A stretch of DNA of 64,000 nucleotides from Mangrovivirga halotolerans (GTDB lineage Bacteria > Bacteroidota > Bacteroidia > Cytophagales > Cyclobacteriaceae). Shown here one piece after another: positions 55,105 to 63,560 of the stretch; positions within the stretch are counted from its first letter, which is position 1, and each line of letters opens with the position of its first letter. The DNA is taken from positions 62,001 through 126,000 of the forward strand of contig NZ_JAPFQN010000009.1 of NCBI RefSeq assembly GCF_026241165.1, given 5' to 3'. The translations under genes and the position numbers were made by a program. The notes beneath the pieces are model-generated. The model was not told where the DNA came from. It ran no database searches and was given only the letters and a program-made list of their open reading frames with translations.

Positions 55105-55694
55105 AAACAATATCTAAATTCATATTAATATTATTGTTTCAGATTCCGTTTGAATCTAAATCACAGATAGATTTGCAACCGGATTTCGTCAATTTTCAAT
55201 ATGCAGGCAATTTTGGGTTTATTTCATTCGGAGGAGGATATGATTTATTAAAGCCAGAAAAACCTACTCACCTGAACTTAGGCTTTTATTTTGGTTATTT
55301 GCCAGAGAAGATTGGCGGTATAGAAGAATATTCATTAAACACAAAGCTTACCTATATTCCGGATGTTAGAATTGATATAAATGATAAGGTTGACCTGAAT
55401 TTTTTTAGTGTCGGGCTTTTTATAAACTATGCATTTGGCGACAATTATTTCAACAGATGGAGTTCTCATTACCCGGATGGGTATTACTGGTGGACACCGT
55501 CAGTCAGATTTGGAGTTTTTGTTGGTGGTGGATTGAATATAAAGAAAGGAAATTCCGATAAAGATTTTATCTCTTTATATTACGATTTTTCAACTCATGA
55601 TCTGGAACTTGTGAGTTATGTTCAAAACACAGATTACCTTTCACCCTTGTCGATATTTAATCTATCTCTTGGAGCGATTATCTACTTAAGGTAA
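55101..55694 (+). CDS. Outer-membrane beta-barrel-like protein, unknown
   Basis: A 197-residue exported protein: signal peptide (1-22, ESKSQ) then Gly/Tyr/Phe-rich strands (GNFGFISFGGGYDLL, SVGLFINYAFGDN, SLGAIIYLR) that suggest an 8-stranded barrel. The start is a TTG overlapping the TGA of the metallophosphoesterase, so both are coupled in translation and should work in one place. I know no specific family. Confidence 0.7.
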   Translation: MKTISKFILILLFQIPFESKSQIDLQPDFVNFQYAGNFGFISFGGGYDLLKPEKPTHLNLGFYFGYLPEKIGGIEEYSLNTKLTYIPDVRIDINDKVDLNFFSVGLFINYAFGDNYFNRWSSHYPDGYYWWTPSVRFGVFVGGGLNIKKGNSDKDFISLYYDFSTHDLELVSYVQNTDYLSPLSIFNLSLGAIIYLR

Positions 55695-55715
55695 AATAAC
55701 AGGATTTAGGACTTC

Positions 55716-56975
55716 TCAGGTTTTTTGTTTCTTCTTTTTAGCAGCGGGAAACAGAATGTTGTTAAGTATCAAACGATAACCAGGACTGTTAGGGTGGAGA
55801 TTCAAATCAGTTGGCTCCTCACCAACAAAATGTTGATAGTCTTCCGGATCATGGCCACCATAAAAAGTCCAGAAACCCTTGCCATACACACCGTGAATAT
55901 ATCTTGCTTCTCCGATTGCCTCATTAGATCCCATTATTACAACATCAGGTTTGATAAGACTTAACCTAAACGCAGTAGTCTGACCAATAAACCCTTTCAC
56001 AACCCTTGTATGATTTTGAGTAAGCATAGTAGGAATTGGATCCCATTTAGCTGAAAATTTAAATAAATTGAAATAATCATTTTTTTCAGTTACCCCTCTT
56101 GATTCGGGCTGCATATCAATATTCGAATATTCATATTCGTAAGGATTTTTACTGATTTTAAAATCTTCGAAAGCAAAGGTGCTTTTAAAATCCAGCTTAC
56201 TCTGCGCATCTGGTTCAGGAGGATCACCATCAAACATGTAATCGATCATGTCGACTCCATCAGCTGATAGTGCTATGTCATAAGTGTCAGTTGCTGAACA
56301 CATAGCAAACATGAACCCCCCGGTAGATACATAATTTCTAATTCTTTTAACAACTTCAAGTTTTAATTGAGATACTTTTTTGAATCCAAATTTTGCAGCC
56401 AGTTCTTCATATTCCATTTTTTGTTCGATATACCAGGGTTGGTTTCTGGCATTTCTGTAAAATTTGCCATACTGTCCGGTAAAATCTTCGTGATGGAGAT
56501 GCAGCCAATCGTATTCAGTTAGCTTACCTTCCATTACCTCTGTATCAAAAACGACGTCATAGGGTATTTCAGCATAGGTAAGTGCCAGAGTTACGGCATC
56601 GTCCCATGGTTGTTTACTTTTTGGTGAATATACTGCCACTTTTGGAGCTTTTTCCAGCTTCATAATGTCCATGTTAGAAGCAGGACTACTGATCTCAGTT
56701 AAAATACTTTTATATTGTGATGCATTTATTTTTTCATAGGTCACGCCCCTAATGATTAGCTCATTCTCAATAGAAGGATAAAATTCAATAGCAAAACTTC
56801 CCCCTCTGTAATTGAGCAGCCAGTCCGTAGGGATCTTTTTTTCAAGTACCCAGAAGGTAATACCGTAAGCTTTAAGATGATTTTTTTGAGATTCATCCAT
56901 TGGTATTAGCAGGGTCGTTGACCAGGCCTGAAATCCAATAAATAATAAAAATAAATAAAGTAAAACTCCGCGCAT
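55716..56975 (-). CDS. Conserved exported protein with GATase-like core
   Basis: A 419-residue protein with signal peptide (1-18). The start TLLIPMDESQKNHLKAYGI and WLLNYRGGSFAIEF are seen in a conserved set of Bacteroidota proteins which databases tend to name asparagine synthetase B, but no synthetase or PPi-loop motif is present. The middle (about 105-290) resembles a class I amidotransferase-like fold with FAMCSATDTYDIAL at the nucleophile-elbow position and HLHHEDFTG. Real function is unknown; it acts outside the cytoplasm. Transcribed alone. Confidence 0.7.
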   Translation of the reverse strand: MRGVLLYLFLLFIGFQAWSTTLLIPMDESQKNHLKAYGITFWVLEKKIPTDWLLNYRGGSFAIEFYPSIENELIIRGVTYEKINASQYKSILTEISSPASNMDIMKLEKAPKVAVYSPKSKQPWDDAVTLALTYAEIPYDVVFDTEVMEGKLTEYDWLHLHHEDFTGQYGKFYRNARNQPWYIEQKMEYEELAAKFGFKKVSQLKLEVVKRIRNYVSTGGFMFAMCSATDTYDIALSADGVDMIDYMFDGDPPEPDAQSKLDFKSTFAFEDFKISKNPYEYEYSNIDMQPESRGVTEKNDYFNLFKFSAKWDPIPTMLTQNHTRVVKGFIGQTTAFRLSLIKPDVVIMGSNEAIGEARYIHGVYGKGFWTFYGGHDPEDYQHFVGEEPTDLNLHPNSPGYRLILNNILFPAAKKKKQKT

Positions 56976-57131
56976 ATCTCTTTCTTTAAAATTAAGACGA
57001 TAATAAAGCTGTAACGGTTACAAGAATCCAGTATCATTACCGTTTGTATAACCATTTATCCGTCTTCGTAATAAGGTTAATGTGTAAACCGGGCATTAAC
57101 TATATTTAATTTAATAAAACAATTGCGAACT

Positions 57132-58367
57132 ATGGACATTCGTGAAAATATTTCTGTAAGCCTGGATTCGATAAAGTCTAATCTATTAAGATCTATCATA
57201 ACTGCTGCGATTATTACAGTGGGGATCATGCTTTTAGTAGGAGTGCTTACTGCAATCGAAGCTATGAAATCAAGCATTACCAATTCATTTAGCAGTCTTG
57301 GGGCAAATTCTATCGAAATAAGTTCGAAGAGAAATTATGACCGGAGTTCAAGAGGTAAAGATGAAAAGTCTTATCCAAAACTCACTTTTGCTGAAGTAGA
57401 AGAATTTAAAGATAGGTTTGGAGAAGAAGAAAGGGTTGGTCTTTCAGTGGTAGCTAGCTGGACAGCAGAAGTTAAAAGAGGTTCTAAAAAGACCAATCCA
57501 AATACTCGTGTTACGGGAGGAGATGAAAATTATCTTGGACTAAGAGGCTTAAACATTGCAGAGGGTCGAAATTTCACTTCATTTGATGTGGAGCGTGGTA
57601 CCAATACTGCTATCATTGGATATGCTATTAAGGAGTCTTTATTTGAAGACTATGAACAAGCCGTCGGTTCTTACATTTTTGTGCTGGGCAAGAGGTTTAA
57701 GGTTATAGCTACAACCGAAGAACAAGGAGGATTAGGTGGAAACAATAGTCAGGACCGGAGAATTGTGATTCCAATTACTACGGCTCGGCAATTAGTTACT
57801 CAAAGCCCCGAGTATGAGGTTACAATCAATGTAATGGATCCTACTAAAACCGAAGACATTATAGCGAATGCACGTCAGACCATGAGACTGATTAGAGAAG
57901 ATGCAATTGGTACTGATGATTCTTTTTCAATTGAAAAAAATCAAACTGTCGCTGAAAGGCTTGAAGATATTGCAAGCTATATGAGAGTAGGTGGTTTTAC
58001 TCTTGGTGGTGTGACTTTATTGGGAGCAGTTATAGCTCTTATGAATATCATGCTTGTTTCTGTGACAGAAAGAACAAGAGAAATTGGATTAAGAAAAGCC
58101 CTGGGAGCTAAACCGAGTACTATCAGGTGGCAGTTCTTAATTGAAGCAATACTTATTTGTCTGATAGGAGGAGTTGGAGGAATAATTGCCGGAGCTTTAA
58201 TTGGTAATATTGTTGGATCATTAATAGGTGAAGGAGGAGTAGTGTTACCTGTTGTCTGGATTTTCTTAGGATTTGCAGTCTGTATGGTTGTTGGTTTGGT
58301 CGCTGGTTTTATTCCGGCAAATAAGGCCTCTAAGCTTGATCCTATTGATGCACTTAGATACGAGTAA
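57132..58367 (+). CDS. MacB-type ABC transporter permease
   Basis: A permease of the MacB/FtsX family. TM1 is near residues 18-40, followed by a periplasmic MacB-core domain (about 45-260), and three C-terminal TMs with ERTREIGLRKALGAKP between, the hallmark coupling region. No ATPase or membrane-fusion gene is adjacent. A TTG start three codons upstream (57123) is possible, but ATG at 57132 (MDIRENISVSLDS, 411 aa) is more typical. Confidence 0.9.
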   Translation: MDIRENISVSLDSIKSNLLRSIITAAIITVGIMLLVGVLTAIEAMKSSITNSFSSLGANSIEISSKRNYDRSSRGKDEKSYPKLTFAEVEEFKDRFGEEERVGLSVVASWTAEVKRGSKKTNPNTRVTGGDENYLGLRGLNIAEGRNFTSFDVERGTNTAIIGYAIKESLFEDYEQAVGSYIFVLGKRFKVIATTEEQGGLGGNNSQDRRIVIPITTARQLVTQSPEYEVTINVMDPTKTEDIIANARQTMRLIREDAIGTDDSFSIEKNQTVAERLEDIASYMRVGGFTLGGVTLLGAVIALMNIMLVSVTERTREIGLRKALGAKPSTIRWQFLIEAILICLIGGVGGIIAGALIGNIVGSLIGEGGVVLPVVWIFLGFAVCMVVGLVAGFIPANKASKLDPIDALRYE

Positions 58368-58400
58368 GAATTATCGTAAAACTGTCCGAAAAGAAAATAA

Positions 58401-58428
58401 AAGTGTATCAAAACGATACACTTTTTTT
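58401..58428 (+). terminator. Terminator after the permease gene
   Basis: AAGTGTATC (58401-58409) pairs with GATACACTT (58415-58423), followed by T7. Confidence 0.85.
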
Positions 58429-58476
58429 ATTTGTATAAAACTAACAAATTTATAACTTATTGATTTTCAGTTATTT

Positions 58477-58713
58477 GTGATTTTTGGTATGAAATTGACT
58501 TTCTACATACCAAATATTAATTATATGGCTAAATTATTATTTTCTTTTCTGGCTCTGTTTTTAACTCCCGATGAAGGTGAGAAAAAAGAAGTGGCTACAT
58601 TCTTTAATGAGAAAAAAAATCAGGCAGAAGAAATACTTCTATTAAAACCAGAGTTGGGAGATCAGACTAATACTGAAAATAGAAATGATAAGAGCTTGAA
58701 TATATATTTTTAA
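58477..58713 (+). CDS. Small protein of unknown function
   Basis: A 78-codon frame between two terminators. It has a hydrophobic N-terminal part (about 17-30, MAKLLFSFLALFL) and a charged tail (GEKKEVATFFNEKKNQ). An inner ATG at 58525 (MAKLLFSF, 62 aa) would make a more natural short exported or membrane protein. The clear terminator 30 bases behind the stop supports transcription here. No family known. Confidence 0.4.
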   Translation: MIFGMKLTFYIPNINYMAKLLFSFLALFLTPDEGEKKEVATFFNEKKNQAEEILLLKPELGDQTNTENRNDKSLNIYF

Positions 58714-58744
58714 CAGTTGATTACATAGTATATTATCTATCCAA

Positions 58745-58775
58745 ATCCATGGTGCCCAGCCATGGATTTTATTTT
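58745..58775 (+). terminator. Terminator after the small ORF
   Basis: ATCCATGG (58746-58753) pairs with CCATGGAT (58760-58767) around a six-base loop, followed by a T-rich run. Confidence 0.65.
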
Positions 58776-58876
58776 ATTAATTATACCAATCAATATTTAA
58801 AGTTTTTCAAATTAATTAACTTAGTAAGGCAACCATTTCTTTTATCCCACTGTACTGGTATTAAAATCAGTGAAAA

Positions 58877-59437
58877 TTGGAACTCGAATCTGACAGTGAA
58901 TTCAGGAATATCCTAAAAGGCTGTGGAAAATGGAAAAAGGACAGCCAGAAGCAATTATATCAATTGTATCATGGATATGCTATGAGTATTTGTCTACGGT
59001 ATGTGGACAATAGAGATGAAGCTGTTGAGGTCTTGAACGATTCATTCCTTAAAGTATTTCAAAATATTAAATCGTTCGATCAAAAAAGATCATTTAAGCC
59101 CTGGTTTCGCAGAATAGTGGTTAATACAGCACTTAATCATATTCAAAAATACAAAAAACACACCAATCATCAGGAGCTTGATAATGCATTAAATATTGGA
59201 GGAGAGGAGGAGATTGTCACAGGAATTTCTTACCAGGAAATGCTTAGAGTAATCAGAGGATTACCGCAATCATACCGAACAGTTTTCAATTTATATGTTA
59301 TAGAGGGTTATAAGCATTCAGATATAGCTTCATTATTAGAAATTTCAGAAGGAACTTCTAAGTCAAACTTATTTAAAGCTAAAAAATACTTGAAGCAGGC
59401 TGTTAGTAAAATTTTTAATGAGGATTATGGAAAATAG
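58877..59437 (+). CDS. ECF-type RNA polymerase sigma factor
   Basis: A 186-residue ECF sigma factor: region 2 (about 18-85, EVLNDSFLKVFQNIKSFD and FKPWFRRIVVNTALNHIQK) and region 4 (about 122-180, LPQSYRTVFNLYVIEGYKHSDIASLLEISEGTSKSNLFKAKKYL). The start must be TTG at 58877, as the first in-frame ATG is in region 2. Its 3' end overlaps the following anti-sigma gene. Confidence 0.93.
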   Translation: MELESDSEFRNILKGCGKWKKDSQKQLYQLYHGYAMSICLRYVDNRDEAVEVLNDSFLKVFQNIKSFDQKRSFKPWFRRIVVNTALNHIQKYKKHTNHQELDNALNIGGEEEIVTGISYQEMLRVIRGLPQSYRTVFNLYVIEGYKHSDIASLLEISEGTSKSNLFKAKKYLKQAVSKIFNEDYGK

Positions 59438-60695
59438 AGATAATCTGGAAGAATTGTTCAGAAAGGGCTTAGCCTATGAACCTACAGACTACAGGGAGTC
59501 TGATTGGGAGGGTATGTCTGAGAAATTAGATGCTGCCCCTGAAGCTCAGGTTAATAAGTGGAAGAAGATCTCGTACATACTTACTGGAGTGATAATTTTA
59601 TTATTGATGTATCTGGGTGGGCGGGAATATGCCCTTTATAGAGAAAATTTATCAGAACTTAATATTTCCGGTGAGGAAGAATATCAGATCGATGAATCAA
59701 AAATAACCGATCAAAATATATCCGAATCTATATCTAAAGATTTTCTTAACGATGACTCCGAATCTAACTCCCTGAAATATTCAGAAAGCAATAAATCTAC
59801 TCAAACCTTTAGTAAATCAAATCCTGGAGATCTACACAAACAATATGGTAACTCTGATGGTTATAACACTGCCGGAACTAATGACATTTCCGGGAATGAT
59901 GAAATTTTAAAAAGCATTGGGTCCGGAGGGGTCGACCATAGCAATATTGGTGATTCAAAGGTTGTTAGTGGAAGTAATGTGAAAATGCTCGAAGCCTCTT
60001 CGGACTTCTTTTATACAAAAAAGAAGACTATTCATTACAATGGCTTAGTACATGATAAACCTCAAATAATTCTTTATGGGGTAAACAATAATATTATTGA
60101 ACTCGAATCACCTGTAAACCTTCATCCGGCAATTTCATTAGCTGCATATGTTGCAGCAGATATGACTACTGTTAATTTTAGTGGGTTTGACAGGTTTGAC
60201 GAGCGATTTGGTTTCTCGATTTTTCTTAATTTAAATGAAAATTGGTCTATAGAAACCGGAGCTAATATCAGTAATAAATACTATTGGGCAGATGAAGGCA
60301 GTTATACTACTGGAGGTTATTATTCAGATCCGGATCAAACTTATGGTGTTTGTGAGGTATTGGATATTCCATTAAATGTTCGATATTATTTTAATACAAA
60401 AGGTAAAACACATTGGTTTATTTCTTCAGGGATATCAAGTTGGTTAATGCTTGAGGAAAGATATGACTATTATTACGAATATAATCAATATGAAAATCCA
60501 ACAGGATGGTACGGCGAAAATGAGAATTATCATTGGTTTGGTGTTCTCAATTTTGAAGCCGGCCTCGAACGCAGGCTAACAAATAAATGGTCAATTACAG
60601 CTACGCCTTATTTTAACTTACCGCTTAAAGGTGTAGGTAACGGGCAGGTCAGACTTCTTAGCAATGGTCTGAAAATAGGTCTAAAATTCAACTAA
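59418..60695 (+). CDS. Anti-sigma protein with C-terminal outer-membrane barrel domain
   Basis: A 425-residue protein: cytoplasmic N-terminus (1-48, with ESDWEGMSEKLD), one TM helix (about 50-66), a Ser/Asn/Asp-rich linker (about 80-205) and a beta-rich domain (about 215-425) with alternating aromatic strands (FGFSIFLNLNENWSIETGANIS; WFGVLNFEAGLERR) ending LSNGLKIGLKFN like outer-membrane barrels. This layout, inner-membrane anti-sigma plus outer-membrane barrel, is that of the dual-membrane-spanning anti-sigma factors (Dma) of Bacteroides. It overlaps the sigma gene by 20 bases (11 if the second ATG, at 59427, is used). Confidence 0.8.
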   Translation: MRIMENRDNLEELFRKGLAYEPTDYRESDWEGMSEKLDAAPEAQVNKWKKISYILTGVIILLLMYLGGREYALYRENLSELNISGEEEYQIDESKITDQNISESISKDFLNDDSESNSLKYSESNKSTQTFSKSNPGDLHKQYGNSDGYNTAGTNDISGNDEILKSIGSGGVDHSNIGDSKVVSGSNVKMLEASSDFFYTKKKTIHYNGLVHDKPQIILYGVNNNIIELESPVNLHPAISLAAYVAADMTTVNFSGFDRFDERFGFSIFLNLNENWSIETGANISNKYYWADEGSYTTGGYYSDPDQTYGVCEVLDIPLNVRYYFNTKGKTHWFISSGISSWLMLEERYDYYYEYNQYENPTGWYGENENYHWFGVLNFEAGLERRLTNKWSITATPYFNLPLKGVGNGQVRLLSNGLKIGLKFN

Positions 60696-60724
60696 AACCA
60701 ATTTCTAATTATTAAAAAACTATT

Positions 60725-61933
60725 ATGATGCTAACACGATTAATTTCAAGATTACATTATTTATTAATGATCCTCGCAATTGCAGGAATGACCATATCCT
60801 GTGATGATGACGATGAAGATCCGGTAGGGCCTTTGCCAACCGGTGAACAGAAATCGTTTATATTATACAATAATTCATTTAATGAATTTGGTACAGTAAC
60901 ATTTGAAGAGTATCTCGATAATTCTACCAATGAGAATTCCACCCGGGTAACAATAAGCCTGAATGATAATAGCGGGCCACATCCTGCACATATTCATTCA
61001 GGAAATACATTTGCACAGGGACCGATTGTAATAGATTTAAATACAATTGAGGACGGTGAAAGTGTTACGACTATTACAGAGACTAATGATGGAACAGCCA
61101 TCACATATGATGAACTCATTAATTACAACGGTTATGTAGCAGCTCACGTTAGTCCTGAAAATCTTGCGGTAGCAGCAACAGCTGATTTAGGTCCTAATGA
61201 ATTGAGTGGTCAATTAGCAACATACCCTCTTTTTATGCCAAATACTGTGGAACAAGTAAATGGAGGAATATTCTTTGTGGAGAGATCAGATGGGAATGTA
61301 TGGGTTGCCGTAAGTGCTGAACCCGGCGTAGATGGAGTAATGCATCCAATGCATATACATGATAATTCTGCCGCTGAAACCGGTGGGATAGCGATAACCT
61401 TAGATAGCCTTAATGGTACTACTGACTATTCAGCGACCCTGCTTGAAGATCAGGATTTTGCTACCCTCTCTTCCTATAATGGCTATATCAATATTCATAT
61501 GAGTGTAGATCAAATGGGAACCCTTATCGCTCAAGGAGATATCGGTTCTAATGCTTTAACGGGAACTTTTACTGAGTATACAATGCAAGAAGTAAATGCC
61601 TCGGGAGTATCTGGAACTGCGCGATTTCACGAAAGGGCAGGAGGTCATAGCTTACTAATTGTTGATCTTACCGGAACAATAGAGGGTACTGAGCATCCTT
61701 CACATATTCATGCTAATCCAGCTGAAACAGGTGGAGGTGTTACTATTCCTCTGAGTTCTGTTGATGGAACAACTGGAATGGCATTGACAACAATTAGAGA
61801 AGACAATGAAACCAACCCTGTTTCTTATGACGATTTAACCACGAGTTATGATGGTCATATAAATGTCCATCTTTCTTCGGCAGCAATTGATGTTATTGTG
61901 AGCCAGGCCAATATTGGTGTAAATGCACAATAA
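60725..61933 (+). CDS. Lipoprotein with three CHRD-like repeats
   Basis: A 402-residue lipoprotein (lipobox TISC, Cys26, followed by an Asp/Glu run). Three repeats of about 115 residues each contain a His-x-x-His-Ile-His element (HPAHIHSG, HPMHIHDN, HPSHIHAN), a following GPIVIDL-type strand and a NGYVAAHVS-type His strand. This resembles CHRD domains; the His clusters could bind a metal. It is 29 bases after the anti-sigma gene and has its own terminator, so it is likely a member of the sigma operon. Confidence 0.8.
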   Translation: MMLTRLISRLHYLLMILAIAGMTISCDDDDEDPVGPLPTGEQKSFILYNNSFNEFGTVTFEEYLDNSTNENSTRVTISLNDNSGPHPAHIHSGNTFAQGPIVIDLNTIEDGESVTTITETNDGTAITYDELINYNGYVAAHVSPENLAVAATADLGPNELSGQLATYPLFMPNTVEQVNGGIFFVERSDGNVWVAVSAEPGVDGVMHPMHIHDNSAAETGGIAITLDSLNGTTDYSATLLEDQDFATLSSYNGYINIHMSVDQMGTLIAQGDIGSNALTGTFTEYTMQEVNASGVSGTARFHERAGGHSLLIVDLTGTIEGTEHPSHIHANPAETGGGVTIPLSSVDGTTGMALTTIREDNETNPVSYDDLTTSYDGHINVHLSSAAIDVIVSQANIGVNAQ

Positions 61934-61945
61934 ATAAGAAAGAAT

Positions 61946-61980
61946 AAAAGTCGGGGGATCCGAAATTCCCCGACTTTTAA
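61946..61980 (+). terminator. Terminator after the CHRD-like gene
   Basis: AAAAGTCGGGG (61946-61956) pairs with CCCCGACTTTT (61968-61978), ending the sigma/anti-sigma/CHRD run. Confidence 0.8.
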
Positions 61981-62149
61981 TAACTATCCCAGATACAATA
62001 TTAATTTTTAAATAACGATTAATTAAACTTAAAATTGACCTCATAAAAATATGAGAATGGGATATCTATGTGCTTAATTAGAGGTTCTGAAGTGTTGCTT
62101 TTTATAAAAAAAACTCAGGAAACATTAGTAAAACGAAAATTACAAGATC

Positions 62150-62686
62150 ATGAAATGGTTATACTTATTCATATTGTTTACCTCGATATCAATATCTATT
62201 CAGGGACAGAAATATGCTGAGCGAAATGGAGAAGTTCACTTTTATTCTAAAGCCCCTGTAGAAGATATTGAAGCACATTCCGAGAAAGGTCAAAGTATTG
62301 TTGATATAGGATCAAATAGAATTGCTTTTGAAGTGCCAATCAGAAGCTTCCAATTTGAAAAAGATCTCATGCAAGAGCACTTCAATGAGAATTATATGGA
62401 GTCTGATAAATATCCAAAAGCTTCTTTTTCGGGTAGCTTTTCAGGGTTTGATATCAATGCCTCCGGCAAACAAAATGTGACAGCAAGTGGAGAAATTTAT
62501 ATCCATGGAGTAAAGGAAAAATGGAATGCAGAAGGCGTGATGTATGTTAAAAATGGAAAAATCCACCTGGAAACAACCTTTTTTGTTCCCCTTGAAACAT
62601 TTGATATCGAAAAACCTAAAGTGCTCTTTTACAATATAGCAGACAAAATAGAAGTAAACCTCAACTTTATTTATGATGAAATGTAA
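62150..62686 (+). CDS. YceI-like periplasmic protein
   Basis: A 178-residue exported protein (signal peptide 1-19, IQGQ). It fits YceI: GEVHFYSKAP, the FEVPIRSFQFEKDLMQEHFNENYMES segment, YPKASFSG, and the closing strands. YceI proteins are lipocalin-like and bind long isoprenoids or quinones. It overlaps the DUF5777 gene by 14 bases, so the two are coupled. Confidence 0.88.
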   Translation: MKWLYLFILFTSISISIQGQKYAERNGEVHFYSKAPVEDIEAHSEKGQSIVDIGSNRIAFEVPIRSFQFEKDLMQEHFNENYMESDKYPKASFSGSFSGFDINASGKQNVTASGEIYIHGVKEKWNAEGVMYVKNGKIHLETTFFVPLETFDIEKPKVLFYNIADKIEVNLNFIYDEM

Positions 62687-63560
62687 ATTTTACATATTCC
62701 TGACCATAATAACGTTTTTTTCTCTCTGTAGGGTGAATGCACAAGATGACTTGTTAAGTGAGTTATCAGAAGATGACGAAATATATCCGGTTAAATCTAC
62801 TTTTAAGGGTACCAGGCTAATTAATGGTCATACAATTGAGACCAGGGGAGCAGGGAATCTGGATTTTTTAATTATGCACAGGTTCGGTAGACTGAATTCG
62901 GGGATTGATGAATTTTTTGGATTAGATCAAGCCGTAATCAGATTAGCATTAGATTATGGAATAACTGATGATCTTAGTATTGGAATTGGTCGTAGTAGCA
63001 GTCCTAAATATCTTGATGGATATATTAAGTATTCCTTTCTTAAGCAAACCCCTGGTAAAATTCCTGTTAGTGCAACTATAATTAGCAGTGCTGCATTAGA
63101 CATCAATATCAGAGAGGAGCAGCCTCCGGCCGAGGACAGGTTAAGCTATGCGACCGGAATTTTAATTGCCCGAAAATTTAATTCAGCATTTTCATTTCAG
63201 ATTGCCCCGTATTGGTTGCATAGAAATGTTGTAGAATATAATGAGGAAAATGAGGCATTCGCTTTGAATCTTGCTACAAGAGTAAAGATCACCAAAAGAA
63301 TGGCCATTACAGCGGAATACTTTGTGAGATTGAATGATTCTGCTTTCCCTGAAAACACAAATAATGCATTTGGAGTTGGTTGGGAATTGGAAACCGGAGG
63401 ACATGTTTTCCAATTGATTTTTACAAATAACCTAGGGATGGTGGAGAATACTATTATTCCCGGTACAGTAAATGACTTTTTCTCCGGTGATATTCACTTC
63501 GGTTTTAATATTTCAAGAGCCTTTAACTTAAAAAGAAATAAAGATGAAAAATCTTGGTAA
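62673..63560 (+). CDS. DUF5777 outer-membrane beta-barrel protein
   Basis: A 295-residue exported protein (signal peptide 1-23, RVNAQ). The segments NGHTIETRGAGNLDFLIMHRFGRLN, FFGLDQAVIRLALDYGITDDLSIGIGRSS and YLDGYIKYS match the DUF5777 barrel family, known from Bacteroidota next to YceI and haem or copper-linked proteins. Function is not known. It is coupled to the YceI gene upstream and overlaps the SprB-repeat lipoprotein gene by 17 bases. Confidence 0.88.
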   Translation: MMKCKFYIFLTIITFFSLCRVNAQDDLLSELSEDDEIYPVKSTFKGTRLINGHTIETRGAGNLDFLIMHRFGRLNSGIDEFFGLDQAVIRLALDYGITDDLSIGIGRSSSPKYLDGYIKYSFLKQTPGKIPVSATIISSAALDINIREEQPPAEDRLSYATGILIARKFNSAFSFQIAPYWLHRNVVEYNEENEAFALNLATRVKITKRMAITAEYFVRLNDSAFPENTNNAFGVGWELETGGHVFQLIFTNNLGMVENTIIPGTVNDFFSGDIHFGFNISRAFNLKRNKDEKSW

